A DNA stretch of 22,632 nucleotides from Cladosporium sp. IMV 00045 (GCA_001931905.2 MSJI02000618.1:1-22632); one strand, 5' to 3'; positions 1-8,640 are shown, counted from the stretch's first letter. Made by a program: numbers and translations. The notes: generated by a model from the sequence alone, not told the origin.

Positions 1-1026
1 CCCTTCTCCATGTTCGTCCTCGTCCCCTTCGCCGAACTTCTGCTCCCCGTCGCGCTCAAGCTGTTCCCCAACATGCTCCCCAGCACATACGAAGACTCCA
101 AGACCAAGGAAGGCAAGGCCACCCTTCTCCGCAAGTCACGAAAGGAGGTCTCCACCTTCCTCCGTGGCACCCTGCGCGAGACCGGCATACCTATCAGCGC
201 CGCCAACGCGCAGAAGCAGGAGTTCACCGATTTCTTCCGCAAGATCCGCACCACCGGCGAGCAGCCCACCAAAGCCGACGTCGTCAAAGTCTGCAAGCTG
301 TTCAAAGACGACCTGACCCTCGACAACTTGTCCCGCCCGCAGCTCGTCGGCATCTGCAGGTACATGAGCCTGTCCACATTCGGCACCGACGCCATGCTTC
401 GCTACACGGTGCGCCACCGCATGCGCCAAATCAAGCGCGACGACCGCGCCATCTCCTACGAAGGCGTCGACTCCCTCTCCGTCCCCGAGCTGCAAACCGC
501 CTGCGCCTCCCGCGGCCTGCGCACGCACGGCATGTCGCCCGCGCGCCTGCGCGACGACCTCGCCCTCTGGCTCGACCTCCGCCTGAAATACGGCGTGCCC
601 TCCACCCTCCTCGTGCTGAGCAACGCCTTCATGTACACGCAAGGCAAAGAAGCAGAATTCGACTCCCTGCTCGACGCGCTGCAGGCCGTCCTCTCCTCCA
701 TTCCCGAAGAGCTCTTCCACGAAATCGAACTGGAAGTGCACAACGCCGAGGGCGCGGCGACCAACAAGCAGCGCCTCGAGGTGCTCAAGGAGCAGCAGGA
801 GCTGATCCAGGAGGAGGCGGAGCAGAACGCCGAGCGCGGCGGCGAGCAGGTCCCGAGCGACAGGGAGGATATCGACGAGGGCGAGGAGGAGGTCAAGAAG
901 CAGGAGAATGCTATGGCGAGCTCGCAGGCGGCGGATCAGACGAGGGAAAAGGTTGAGGAGGTGAAGGGGGAGGTTAAGAAAGAGGAGCAGAAGGTGGCGG
1001 AGAAGGAGGAGGCGAAGAAGGCTTAA
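1..1026 (+). CDS. LETM1/Mdm38-family mitochondrial inner-membrane protein, 5'-truncated by window edge
   Basis: The frame is open from base 1 (PFS then Met at position 10), so the visible 341 residues are the C-terminal part of a longer protein; the ATG at 10 is internal, not the start. The visible part opens in the hydrophobic transmembrane stretch (FVLVPFAELLLPVALKLFP) followed by the NMLPSTY signature of LETM1/Mdm38 proteins. The LETM1 ribosome-binding domain follows, including LSRPQLVGICRYMSL and the short repeat-like segment SVPELQTACASRGLRTHGMS. The last ~90 residues are a Glu/Lys/Gln-rich, probably coiled-coil tail. Family knowledge: these proteins sit in the inner mitochondrial membrane, support K+/H+ exchange and volume control, and bind mitoribosomes. 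The missing part should hold the presequence and N-terminal domain. Ends with TAA at 1024-1026. Convergent with VPS33. Whether it is the Mdm38 or the Ylh47 paralogue cannot be told here. Confidence 0.93.
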   Translation, partial: PFSMFVLVPFAELLLPVALKLFPNMLPSTYEDSKTKEGKATLLRKSRKEVSTFLRGTLRETGIPISAANAQKQEFTDFFRKIRTTGEQPTKADVVKVCKLFKDDLTLDNLSRPQLVGICRYMSLSTFGTDAMLRYTVRHRMRQIKRDDRAISYEGVDSLSVPELQTACASRGLRTHGMSPARLRDDLALWLDLRLKYGVPSTLLVLSNAFMYTQGKEAEFDSLLDALQAVLSSIPEELFHEIELEVHNAEGAATNKQRLEVLKEQQELIQEEAEQNAERGGEQVPSDREDIDEGEEEVKKQENAMASSQAADQTREKVEEVKGEVKKEEQKVAEKEEAKKA

Positions 1027-1530
1027 GTCAAGTCAAGTCTCTGTCGGTGAGTGACGAAGGGGAAAGGTTGGAGCTTCTCTACGTCATTTTGGGCGTGGAA
1101 TCAAAAGACCTCGCTTTCCTCCGCATTGTAAGATCAAGAAACGAAAAGAAAGAAGAAAGCAAACGACGAGTCGCTTTCCCTCGGGCCCGGTTGGGAAACT
1201 AGAAGATAGACCAACACTGTCTTGGTTTTGATATGTTATCCCGACTCCATTTCTTTTGTTCACGCTCGAAAAAAAAAAGAAGAGGGAAGAAAACAACACA
1301 TATCTGTATTGCATAGCTGGGGGGAATCTGGGAACGGGCGTTCTGAAAATCGAATCAGGGAAAGGGAGAAGCATCGAACAATTCAAACGAAAGGAAAATC
1401 CAAGGGGTAGGTTTGATTGTTCGGCGAATCGCTGCTCTGCTTTTACGGGGTACTTGTACTTAGAAGACAAACAAGTGTGTATGATTATTATATGTTGTTA
1501 GGAAAGAAGAACTGGAATGAAAGCTTTACC

Positions 1531-1558
1531 AAAAAAAAAAAAAAAAAAAAAAAAAAAA
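1531..1558 (+). repeat. Poly(A) homopolymer, 28 nt
   Basis: Uninterrupted run of 28 A, then C and six more A. It lies 505 bp after the stop of the LETM1-like gene, in the sense orientation of that gene. It could be a mononucleotide microsatellite or the trace of a poly(A)-tailed insertion; I see no target-site duplication or retroelement body beside it. Confidence 0.9.
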
Positions 1559-1870
1559 CAAAAAACCTTGGGGGAGAGAAACAGATGTGGTCGCTTTTAA
1601 CTTGTGTATTCCCGTCTAGCATTTTCACCCAGAGAAAGTGGAAGAGGGGAAAAGAAGAGGTGTGAAGTAGTCGAAGTCTCCCAGATTGGTTATCGTTGAT
1701 GGGCAAGATGATGTCCCGAAGGGGTTCGTGATGGTCTTCTTGCGCCAGGTGGAAAACTACCGATTCTCGATCGGAGTGAGGTCGTGGAAGCAGTCTGTCC
1801 ATCACTTCACGCATGCTCAATGGGTCAAACGTACAGCCTGGATGGATACACGATAGCTAAATACCTGTTG

Positions 1871-1905
1871 GGTAGAGCGATCTGGTTCATTCAATGCGCT
1901 CTACC
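1871..1905. repeat. Inverted repeat / hairpin in VPS33 3' flank
   Basis: GGTAGAGCG (1871-1879) is perfectly complementary to CGCTCTACC (1897-1905), with a 17-nt loop. It starts 40 bp beyond the VPS33 stop codon, so it is probably within the VPS33 3' UTR. The left arm resembles a tRNA D-arm, but no tRNA fold can be completed around it. Confidence 0.6.
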
Positions 1906-1944
1906 AAATGGAAACGTAATTACACATCGATTGCAGCACCACCA

Positions 1945-4297
1945 TCACTCCCCGAACTTCCGCTTCTCCTCCGCCACTCCCACCGCTCTATCACCACTAA
2001 TAACAGACGTGGTGCCAATGACCAGACGCCTCCCCGATGCCTCGCCGATTTGCTGACTGACAAACCTGAGCGCCGCAATCTCCGCAAAAGTGACACCGCC
2101 CAGGAAGAACACCACCGTAGTCTTCGGCCCCTCCCTGTTCCCCCGCAGCGTCTTCCTCGCGGCACTAGCGTCGGCGTCAGACCCTTTCTGCGTGATATCC
2201 ACGGTCGCGCCGCGAATGCGCGAAACCACGTCTTCGAAACCCTTCCACCCCGAGCCCGAGATTGCATGCCCCGGCGCGCCGGGCTTGGGCGGGTTGGCGA
2301 GGTTCTGCACGTGCGACTTCTGCAGCACGGCCTGCACGAGTCGCACGCTGATGGGCGCGTAGCCGGAGAAAACGTAGGAGACGTCGTCCGGGTCGGCCTC
2401 GGCGACGTCGTCGATCCACAGGCTCAGCGCGCGGCGCAGCGCGTTGACGTCCGTGGAAGTCGAGCCCGCGGCGCTGGCGATGGGGTTGAGGTAGCCCCTG
2501 TGGCTCTCGCGGGGGACGAGCAGGCCCATTTTCTCCAGGCTCGCGAGCGTCAGGATGTGCTGGTGGCCGTAGGCTTGGAGGATTTGGCGCTTGAAGGATT
2601 CGAGGTCGCGCGTGCGCATGCCGTTGTTCAGGCAGCTGGAGAGGCAGAGTAGGCGCAGGGCGGTTCGCAGGGGCGCGCCGCGCGCGATGATCTCTTCAAT
2701 GTTCTCGTACATGGTCGAGGGGTCGGCGCCGGCGAGGAGGTTTTGTTGCACTTCGAGCGAGCGCCCGAACATTTCCGATTGCGTGAATTTCAAGATTTCC
2801 TGGGCTAGGGAGGTGTGTGTGTTGAGTGAAGCAGACTCGGCTTGGTGGGATGGCAGTTTCGAGACGAACGATTTCAGATCTGATATGGACTGGTCGGACT
2901 GCTTGATGTTTTGCTGGTCTGACTGCAGTCTTCGAGCGGTACGATTCAGTGTGGGCCCTATAGTCGCAAAGTTGTTGTCTCTCAGCAAGGGGTAGAGCTT
3001 ATCGCTGGAATCGAGCTGGATTTTACGTTTCGTCGCGGCGGTTGGTGCGGGTGAGCTGCCACGATCTTGTCGGGGTGCAGAAGCGCCACCGATGACTGAT
3101 GAATCCACTTCAGTCTGGTTGTTGTTCACACCAAATACTTCGTCTAGCAGACCCTCGTACGTAAGCTGCGTGCTGAGGACAGTTGGCATATCGACTTCGC
3201 GGTCCACGATGATCAGATTCTCAACCACTGAGCTGGGAGTCAAGCCAAATGATGTTAAATGGGAATTGTTAGGATCGAAAGACTGATTCACGTCCTCTTC
3301 GCTCCTCATGCGCTGAAGTAGGTCTGCAAGTCGTTGGGCGTTGTCGCCCTTTCCGAGGATGCGTTGAAAAAGACCATACTGCTTCTGCAGAAGCATAAGA
3401 GCTTGCGCCGCGGCAAAAACACATGTTGGATCCTTCCTCAGCATTAGGTCGCTGAAAGAGTTTTCAAGCTCTAGGGAGAGAAGGTCGTGCTCCAATGGGA
3501 TGAAATTCAGGGGCAATTCGGTGATATTGGCCTCACCGAGCACTCCATGTTCTTCAAGAATCGTATTGCTGACAAGAGTTCTTCGGGGAACCCAGATAAC
3601 CGTGAAGTCGTGATCTGTTTGTGACTCGCTTCTAACAAGTCTGATCTGCTCTTGTATTTGTCAGTTCTGCCTGATCCGCGAAAGCGCAACTCGACCAAAA
3701 CAGTTGACAAGAATGTGAGCATGCATTTAGACTCGTTCCTTGTCATTTAGGTGATCATGGCGGGTGATGTGATATGCTGGTGTTTTGGCAAAACGATGGA
3801 TTTGATGTAGGGATCAAACTTGAACGATCAGAGTAGGGGAAAAGGGTATCTGCGCGTTCTACTTTGGGATCCCGGGTTTGGAGAGCGGTAATTGCAATAT
3901 TGAGGAATAGAAAAGAATGTGAGAGGGTTGCATTATTGACAGGAATCAAACTTACCGGCTACGGTTCGCGTCTTTTTGGCATTCTCGCCTCGAACGAGAA
4001 ACACCACGTTACGCTGGCTGGCGTCGACATTGTGGTTTTCCAAAAAGAAGACCTTGTCAACACCGTATTCTTGGAGTGTGCTGAATTTGACGAAAAGACC
4101 AATCGTCCCAGCCAGAGACTTCTCGATGACCAGATTCTTCTTGCCTCGGACCTGGATATCGCTTGTTAGTTGATGTTGTTTCCGAGTGCAGAACCCAATC
4201 TTTTACGTACGCCTTCCAGCAAGTGCAGCAGGTCCCGCCGTGCTTTTTCTGTGATTTCCTGAGAGCTGATTGCCCTCACGGCCGAATGGGCTGCCAT
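1945..4297 (-). CDS. VPS33: Vps33, Sec1/Munc18-family subunit of HOPS/CORVET tethering complexes
   Basis: Exons on the minus strand: 4297-4211, 4151-3956, 3650-1945; 1989 nt, 662 residues, close to the usual Vps33 length. I chose the ATG at 4297 (MAAHSAVRAIS) because it puts the conserved TEKARRDLLHLLEG block near the N-terminus, as in fungal homologues; an in-frame ATG at 4408 would add 37 weakly conserved residues. The protein continues with VRGKKNLVIEKSLAGTIGLF, the Sec1 block VIWVPRRTLVSN, FIPLEHDLLSLELENSFSDL and VENLIIVDREVDMPTVLSTQ. A low-complexity linker (APRQDRGSSPAP) precedes KLYPLLRDNNFATIGPTLNR. The C-terminus carries VVFFLGGVTFAEIAALRF, the family's terminal ATP-binding-like motif region. 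Family role: binds SNARE bundles and drives endosome/vacuole fusion with Vps11, 16, 18, 39 and 41, acting with Ypt7, which is encoded in this same window. Diverges from HisRS. Confidence 0.93.
3651..3955 (-). other. VPS33 intron 2 (305 nt, unusually long here)
   Basis: Donor GTAAGT directly after codon phase 1 (..GTAGCCG); acceptor ACAAG with a CTGAC branch site about a dozen nt upstream. Splicing restores TVA-EQIRLVRSES, matching the conserved spacing in Vps33 proteins, so no exon seems to be missing inside. It is several times longer than most introns in the window. The AAG acceptor is weaker than the usual CAG/TAG. A 64-codon ORF inside it is taken as chance. Confidence 0.8.
4152..4210 (-). 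other. VPS33 intron 1 (59 nt)
   Basis: Donor GTACGT, branch ACTAAC, acceptor CAG. Joining GAAGGC to GTCCGAGGC gives EG-VRGKKNL, a conserved Vps33 stretch. Confidence 0.9.
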
Positions 4298-4484
4298 TAC
4301 ATCTTCTTGTTGTGAAGCTATTGGGCGAGCCACACGTGCGGTCGAATGAGGCGAGGTCGGCGTCCGTGCTGTCTCTGGAAGTTCGTGCCTGAGGCTCTCA
4401 AGATTCAACCTCGAGTTTTTGTTAGTCGAATGATGTGAGTCTTCGAAGTGGGATGGTCAAACCCCACTACGGTTAACTGCTTGC
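4298..4484. promoter_or_regulatory. Shared divergent promoter of VPS33 and histidyl-tRNA synthetase
   Basis: Only 187 bp separate the two start codons. Visible elements: CACGTG palindrome at 4333-4338, 36 bp upstream of the VPS33 ATG; TGAGTC at 4436-4441, a 6-of-7 match to the Gcn4/CpcA site TGASTCA, about 44 bp upstream of the HisRS ATG; and a C/T-rich run after 4495 that lies already inside the HisRS presequence. No TATA box is obvious. The arrangement suggests co-regulation, but this is inference from spacing alone. Confidence 0.6.
4453..4476 (+). other. Possible 7-residue uORF ahead of HisRS
   Basis: ATG at 4453 runs out of frame with the main ORF and stops at TAA 4474-4476, encoding MVKPHYG, 8 nt before the first HisRS ATG. 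It is only relevant if transcription starts upstream of 4453, which the sequence alone does not show. Confidence 0.35.
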
Positions 4485-6271
4485 ATGCGTCTACTCTCTT
4501 TTTCCGTTCGCTCTTTTCATTCTGTTTCCCCTCTTCAATTTCTTCGGCCCGTTTCAATCAGACGCTCGCCTTTGCTGCAGCAACAGTTCATATCAATCCA
4601 CACAAACGCCGATCTAGACATGGCCAAGGACAAGGGCGAGGGCAAGGGAGGCGGCTACGTGCTGAAGGTGCCCAAGGGAACGAAGGACTGGGATGGCAAG
4701 GACATGGTGATTCGCGAGAAGATCTTCAGCACGATCACTGAGGTCTTCAAGCGTCACGGTGGTGTTACCATTGACACGTTGGTTAATGACCCAGCAAACA
4801 TGCGGTTGGGACAACAAGGCTAACCCATGCGAATAGACCTGTATTTGAGCTCAAGGAGATTCTCGCCGGCAAATATGGCGAGGACAGCAAACTCATCTAC
4901 GACCTCGCCGACCAAGGCGGCGAGCTCTGCTCCCTCCGCTACGACCTTACGGTTCCCTTCGCTCGCTGGCTCGCCATGAACTCTCAAATCCAGAACATCA
5001 AACGCTACCACATCGCAAAGGTCTACCGAAGAGACCAGCCTGCGATGACCAAGGGCCGCATGCGCGAATTCTACCAGTGCGACTTTGACATTGCCGGTGC
5101 CTACGATTCAATGCTTCCCGACGCCGAATGCCTGCGCATCACCTGTGAAATCTTCGAGGCTCTGGGTTGGCAGGGAAGGTACACGATCAAGCTCAACCAC
5201 AGAAAGATCTTGGACGGTATCTTTGAGGTGTGCGGTGTGCCCGCAGACAAGATCAGAACAATCAGCTCGGCAGTGGACAAATTGGACAAATCACCATGGG
5301 AGGAGGTGCGTCGCGAGATGACGGAAGAGAAGGGTCTGGAGGGCGAGGTTGCCGACAAGATTGGGGAGTACGTTGTCCTGAAGGGAGGCAGGGATTTGTT
5401 GGAGAAGTTGCGCTCGGACGAGAAGCTCGTTGCGAACGCTTCGGCAAAGCAGGGTCTGGACGACGCCGCCCTTCTGTTCGGATACCTTGAGGCCTTCGAG
5501 GTCCTCGACCGAGTCTCCTTCGATATGTCTCTGGCACGAGGCCTCGACTACTACACCGGCGTAATCTACGAAGTCGTCACCGAGGGTTCAGCACCACAGA
5601 CCAGCGAGGGCCAGAAAGTGCAACAAGCTGGCAAAAATGAGTCCAAGCCTAAAAAGGCAGCGGATGGTGAGGAGGACCGCTCGAACGACCCTAGCGTTGG
5701 TGTTGGCTCCGTCGCTGCCGGTGGCCGCTACGACAACCTCGTCGGCATGTTCAGCGGAAAGCAGCAGGTTCCCTGCGTCGGTATCTCTTTCGGCGTGGAG
5801 AGAATTTTCAGCATCACCAAGCAGCGCATCGCAGCCGACGCCGCCGCTGCGCCCATCAGGACAAACGAGGTCGACGTCTTCGTCATGGCCTTCGGCGGTA
5901 AGGGCTTCAACGGTCTCCTCACAGAGCGCATGCAAGTTGCGCGCAAACTGTGGGACGCCGGAATCAAAGCCGAGTTCAGCTGGAAAGTCAAGCCGAAGTT
6001 GCCTCAGCAGTTCAAGGCCGCCGAGATCAACGGTGTGCCCTTCGCCGTCATCCTCGGAGACGAGGAGCTCAAGGCCGGGAAATGCAAGATCAAGGAGATG
6101 GGTTTGCCCGAAGGCCACCCCGAAAAGGACGGCATTCTGGTCGAGATGGCAGACCTCGAGAAGGAGGTGAAGGACAGAATCGGCAAGGCTGGTGTCAACG
6201 CTTCCATCACCGCTGGTCTTGGTGATATGAGCTTGGACAAGGCTGCCGCCGAGGCGCCCAAGACCAGCTAA
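4485..6271 (+). CDS. HTS1: Histidyl-tRNA synthetase, predicted dual mitochondrial/cytosolic
   Basis: Exons 4485-4777 and 4837-6271; 575 residues from the first ATG. It is a class II synthetase that charges tRNA-His. Motif 2 is [20 protein letters not shown] (about residues 161-180), the histidine-binding signature [10 protein letters not shown] is at about 331-340, and motif 3 [12 protein letters not shown] is at about 413-424; an anticodon-binding domain follows. Residues 1-45 are rich in Arg, Ser and Leu with no acidic residue before about 43, as expected of a mitochondrial presequence. A second in-frame ATG at 4620 (Met46, [11 protein letters not shown]) starts the cytosolic-type protein. 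Yeast HTS1 is known to make both enzymes from one gene by alternative starts. A charged insert (about 345-384, Lys/Glu/Asp-rich) separates the catalytic motifs. The C-tail is Ala-rich. Confidence 0.95.
4620..4622 (+). promoter_or_regulatory. Second in-frame start codon of HisRS (cytosolic form)
   Basis: The context GAC-ATG-G has a purine at -3 and G at +4, which is strong. The first ATG at 4485 has TGC before it (T at -3), which is weak. This arrangement fits leaky scanning, or alternative transcription starts, producing a longer mitochondrial and a shorter cytosolic protein. Confidence 0.65.
4778..4836 (+). other. HisRS intron (59 nt)
   Basis: Donor GTTGGT (non-canonical positions 3-6), branch GCTAAC, acceptor TAG. 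Removing it joins TIDT to [16 protein letters not shown], the conserved HisRS motif 1 region; unspliced RNA stops in frame inside the intron. Confidence 0.9.
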
Positions 6272-6273
6272 GC

Positions 6274-6513
6274 TTAAGCTGTTGCTCCCTCGATTCCATG
6301 ATACGACACTTCGTAGATATTAGCTAACCGCAATGGGCGGTTTGGGCTGAACAGATACCCATTGAAAACTATGCTTGCCTGGCGGTAAGCCACTTCTACC
6401 CTCACAGAACCATCATTCTCCCAAGCGGTTTCTTCGATCTGCCTAACAAAACTGAAGAGTTCTCTGCTTGTGAAATATCTGGTCGATTCTGTAGTGAGCA
6501 GCCACTTGACCAT
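6274..6513 (-). CDS. Unassigned 79-residue ORF, possible small gene or relic
   Basis: The ORF has a real ATG, an in-frame TAG four codons upstream of it, and a stop 2 nt from the HisRS stop codon. The composition is balanced and not repetitive (for example SRELFSFVRQIEETAWENDG and VRVEVAYRQASIVFNG), unlike the other intergenic ORFs here, which are Ser/Arg or His/Thr-rich shadows. I do not recognise a family. No promoter, intron or second exon could be supported. It could be chance, a decayed gene fragment or a small gene antisense to the HisRS 3' UTR. Confidence 0.2.
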   Translation of the reverse strand: MVKWLLTTESTRYFTSRELFSFVRQIEETAWENDGSVRVEVAYRQASIVFNGYLFSPNRPLRLANIYEVSYHGIEGATA

Positions 6514-6549
6514 GCAAATCCAAGTGTTCTAGAAGAATTCTGGAAGATT

Positions 6550-6555
6550 AATAAA
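6550..6555 (+). terminator. Candidate polyadenylation signal for HisRS
   Basis: AATAAA 279 bp after the HisRS stop codon, in the AT-richest part of this gap. Fungal poly(A) signals are loose, so this is only a candidate. Confidence 0.35.
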
Positions 6556-7138
6556 AATGCATCGCTGGCTGGCAGTAGTATAGTTGACATCTTGATCGGA
6601 TGCAGGTACGTGCAGTCTAAATTGGGAACAATAATATAAATCGCTCTTTGATGAGAGGCGGATCACGGACAAATAGCGAAATACACGACGTCAATAACCT
6701 TGTGAGACATGCCACACAGCCAAATGAAGTCTGATGTCCATTTAAACACCAATCATCAAACGAATCTCCTGTCAATCGTAATATCAACCTCGAACAGACG
6801 ACATCCAACTGATCGGGAACGTGAGCCTCCAGTGCGCTTGCCGATCTCCCCGGCCGATACGTCAGAGTCCGGCGGCTACATCTCAGCCCTACCTGGAGGC
6901 ATTGCCAAACTGCCCGCCGTCTCAAGTCCACGTTTACGAGCCGACCAATGCACCCAGCGAAGGTGCTGTTGCTGTGCCTGAAACCACCTCACTACTAACC
7001 GCAGCTCCCTATCCTGGCGCCTGAACACTCGCCATTGACGCCGGAAACAGTGTTCTTCACCCTCATTAATCCATCGCCAAAGTCCCTCTGTTCTTCCCCA
7101 GCGCGGAACCCAGCGCAATCAACACCCACCAGGCAGCC

Positions 7139-8359
7139 ATGAACGACTTCACCAGCGCTGCCCGCTCCCTCGCTCTACCAATCGACGACAACGACGAGCC
7201 CTGGCCCTCACAGTCCCGACACAATCACAACTCCTCCCCCGCCTGGCGCCGCCGCTCGCAACCCCAAGAAGATGAATACTACACCCGGCCGCAGACGGCG
7301 ACACAACGCTGGCTGTGCAGCGCCAACCGCACCTCGAACAAACTGCAGCGGGCCTTCCTGCGCCTCTCACCTTTACAGCAAGCCGGTCTCATCGCCCTCA
7401 ACATCCTCCTCACTGTCGGCTTCGTCCTCTTCGCCGTCTACAACGAGCGCATCTTCGCCTACCTCTCGCCCGCCGCCAAGCGCTGGCGCGAAACCCCCGG
7501 CGGCTGGGTCGTGCTGTGGCTGCTGACCTTCTTCGTCTCCTTCCCACCCATGATCGGGTACTCGACGTGCGTGACGGTGGCCGGGTTCGTGTACGGCATG
7601 TGGGGGTGGTTGATCATCGCGAGCGCGACGGTGGTGGGGTCCACGGCGTCTTTCGTCGTGAGCAGGACGGTTCTGCGGAAATACGTCTCTCGACTTGCGG
7701 AGCGCAACAAGCGCTTCGCCGCCCTGTCGCTCGTCCTCAAGCACGACGGCATCAAGCTCCTCATCATGATCCGCCTGTGCCCGCTGCCGTACAGCTTCAG
7801 CAACGGCGCCATCAGCACCATCCCGACCGTCACCTGGCTCAACTTCCTCATCGCGACAGCTCTCGTGACGCCGAAACTACTCCTGCACATTTTCGTCGGC
7901 CGCCAAATCGGCCTGCTCGCCGACGAAGGCATTAAAATGGACGCCAAGACCAAGGCCGTCAGCTACCTGAGCATCGCCATCGGCATGGCGGCCGGCATCG
8001 CCACGGGCTACTTCATCTACGTCAAAACCAAGGCGAGAGCGGAGCAGCTCGAGGCCGAAGAAGCCGCCGCGGCGGGCGGGGAGGATGGACGCGGGAGATT
8101 GAGCGATGCCGTCGGGCCGGATTACTTGGACGATCCGGATGCGGACGCGGCGGGCTTTTCGGCGCGCAGGAGGGACGATGATATGTCGCTGCATACGACT
8201 TATGCGGATGAAGAGGATGAGGGTGAGAGCGGGAGGGGCAGGGTTTATATGGACGAGTACACGGATGACGAGGACGCGAGGGAAAGAGATCCTTTCGACG
8301 ATGGAGATGGTAGTGTTACGGGCGATGAGGATGAGGGGAGGAAGAAGGGCGGTCGATAG
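7139..8359 (+). CDS. TVP38: Tvp38-like Golgi membrane protein (VTT/SNARE-associated domain)
   Basis: Intronless, 406 residues. The N-terminal ~75 residues are polar and Arg-rich. Hydrophobic segments are at about 82-101 and 122-140, then a long one with the family block MIGYSTCVTVAGFVYGMWGW (about 138-157), continuing into VGSTASFVVSR. The conserved IRLCPLPYSFSNGAIS (about 211-226) and TPKLLLHIFVG (about 244-254) mark the VTT (SNARE-associated/DedA-like) domain; a last segment is at 275-295. The C-terminal ~105 residues are strongly acidic (Asp/Glu/Gly/Arg), probably cytosolic and disordered. Family knowledge: yeast Tvp38 is a Golgi/Tlg2-vesicle protein of unclear biochemical role, and the related TMEM41B and VMP1 proteins act as lipid scramblases. 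The start follows an in-frame leader with no closer ATG; the first Met precedes NDFTSAARSLALP. Confidence 0.92.
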   Translation: MNDFTSAARSLALPIDDNDEPWPSQSRHNHNSSPAWRRRSQPQEDEYYTRPQTATQRWLCSANRTSNKLQRAFLRLSPLQQAGLIALNILLTVGFVLFAVYNERIFAYLSPAAKRWRETPGGWVVLWLLTFFVSFPPMIGYSTCVTVAGFVYGMWGWLIIASATVVGSTASFVVSRTVLRKYVSRLAERNKRFAALSLVLKHDGIKLLIMIRLCPLPYSFSNGAISTIPTVTWLNFLIATALVTPKLLLHIFVGRQIGLLADEGIKMDAKTKAVSYLSIAIGMAAGIATGYFIYVKTKARAEQLEAEEAAAAGGEDGRGRLSDAVGPDYLDDPDADAAGFSARRRDDDMSLHTTYADEEDEGESGRGRVYMDEYTDDEDARERDPFDDGDGSVTGDEDEGRKKGGR

Positions 8360-8612
8360 CCTTGCTTTCGACCTGGTTTGACATTTTCTTTGTGGTGAGG
8401 TAGAGGTGCTCTTCGCCATATACATGATAGAAATTTTTTGGATACTGGAGAGGGCGAGATGCTTGGACAGGCATGCGATTCGTGATGCGAACCAATGTAC
8501 GACTCTTTTCCTCTTAAGGGAACTTCCAAATCAACGAGAAGGCCATGGCCATGGCTGGATTTCAAGAAATGATCGATACCTTCATATGTACCTACACCCT
8601 GTCTCGATACCA

Positions 8613-8640
8613 CAGCAGCAACAGCAACAGCAGCAGCAGC
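8613..8640 (+). repeat. CAG/CAA trinucleotide repeat (28 nt)
   Basis: Runs of CAG interrupted by CAA, 254 bp past the TVP38 stop and so outside its coding sequence. Likely a 3' UTR or intergenic microsatellite. Confidence 0.85.

Larger units (their letters stand above)
1027..1944. other. Convergent intergenic region between LETM1-like gene and VPS33
   Basis: Holds the 3' flanks of both genes. It is A-rich on the + strand, with an A run near 1269-1279 and a 28-nt A run at 1531-1558. A 9-bp inverted repeat lies at 1871-1905. ORFs here are short and low in complexity, and I support none of them as genes. No tRNA seen. Confidence 0.7.
6272..7138. other. Intergenic region: HisRS 3' flank and TVP38 promoter
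   Basis: The left half is AT-richer, with a poly(A)-signal-like AATAAA at 6550-6555. The right half is the putative TVP38 promoter, with CCAAT at 6749-6753 and 6945-6949 on the + strand, the latter 190 bp before the start codon. GTGAGC at 6821 and CTAAC followed by GCAG at 7001-7004 could bound a 5' UTR intron of about 184 nt. A 17-triplet uORF (6948-6998) would lie inside that intron. No recognised gene; see the separate entry for a 79-codon ORF. Confidence 0.55.

Noticed and set aside
136..896. Long minus-strand frames under the LETM1-like gene
   Set aside because: They are antisense to a conserved coding sequence and give Gly/Ala/Val/Glu- or Ser-rich translations typical of shadow frames in GC-rich codons.
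1861..1915. Possible tRNA gene around GGTAGAGCG and GGTTCATTC
   Set aside because: No acceptor stem, anticodon arm or T-arm can be completed; only the D-arm-like segment and a mismatched B-box are present.
3755..3949. 64-codon ORF inside VPS33 intron 2
   Set aside because: No recognisable family, no conserved block expected at this place in Vps33, and the flanking splice sites join the protein cleanly without it.
5588..6170. Frames of 176-177 codons on both strands overlapping HisRS
   Set aside because: HisRS motifs 2 and 3 and the [10 protein letters not shown] signature fix the true frame; the others are Ser/Arg-rich shadows.
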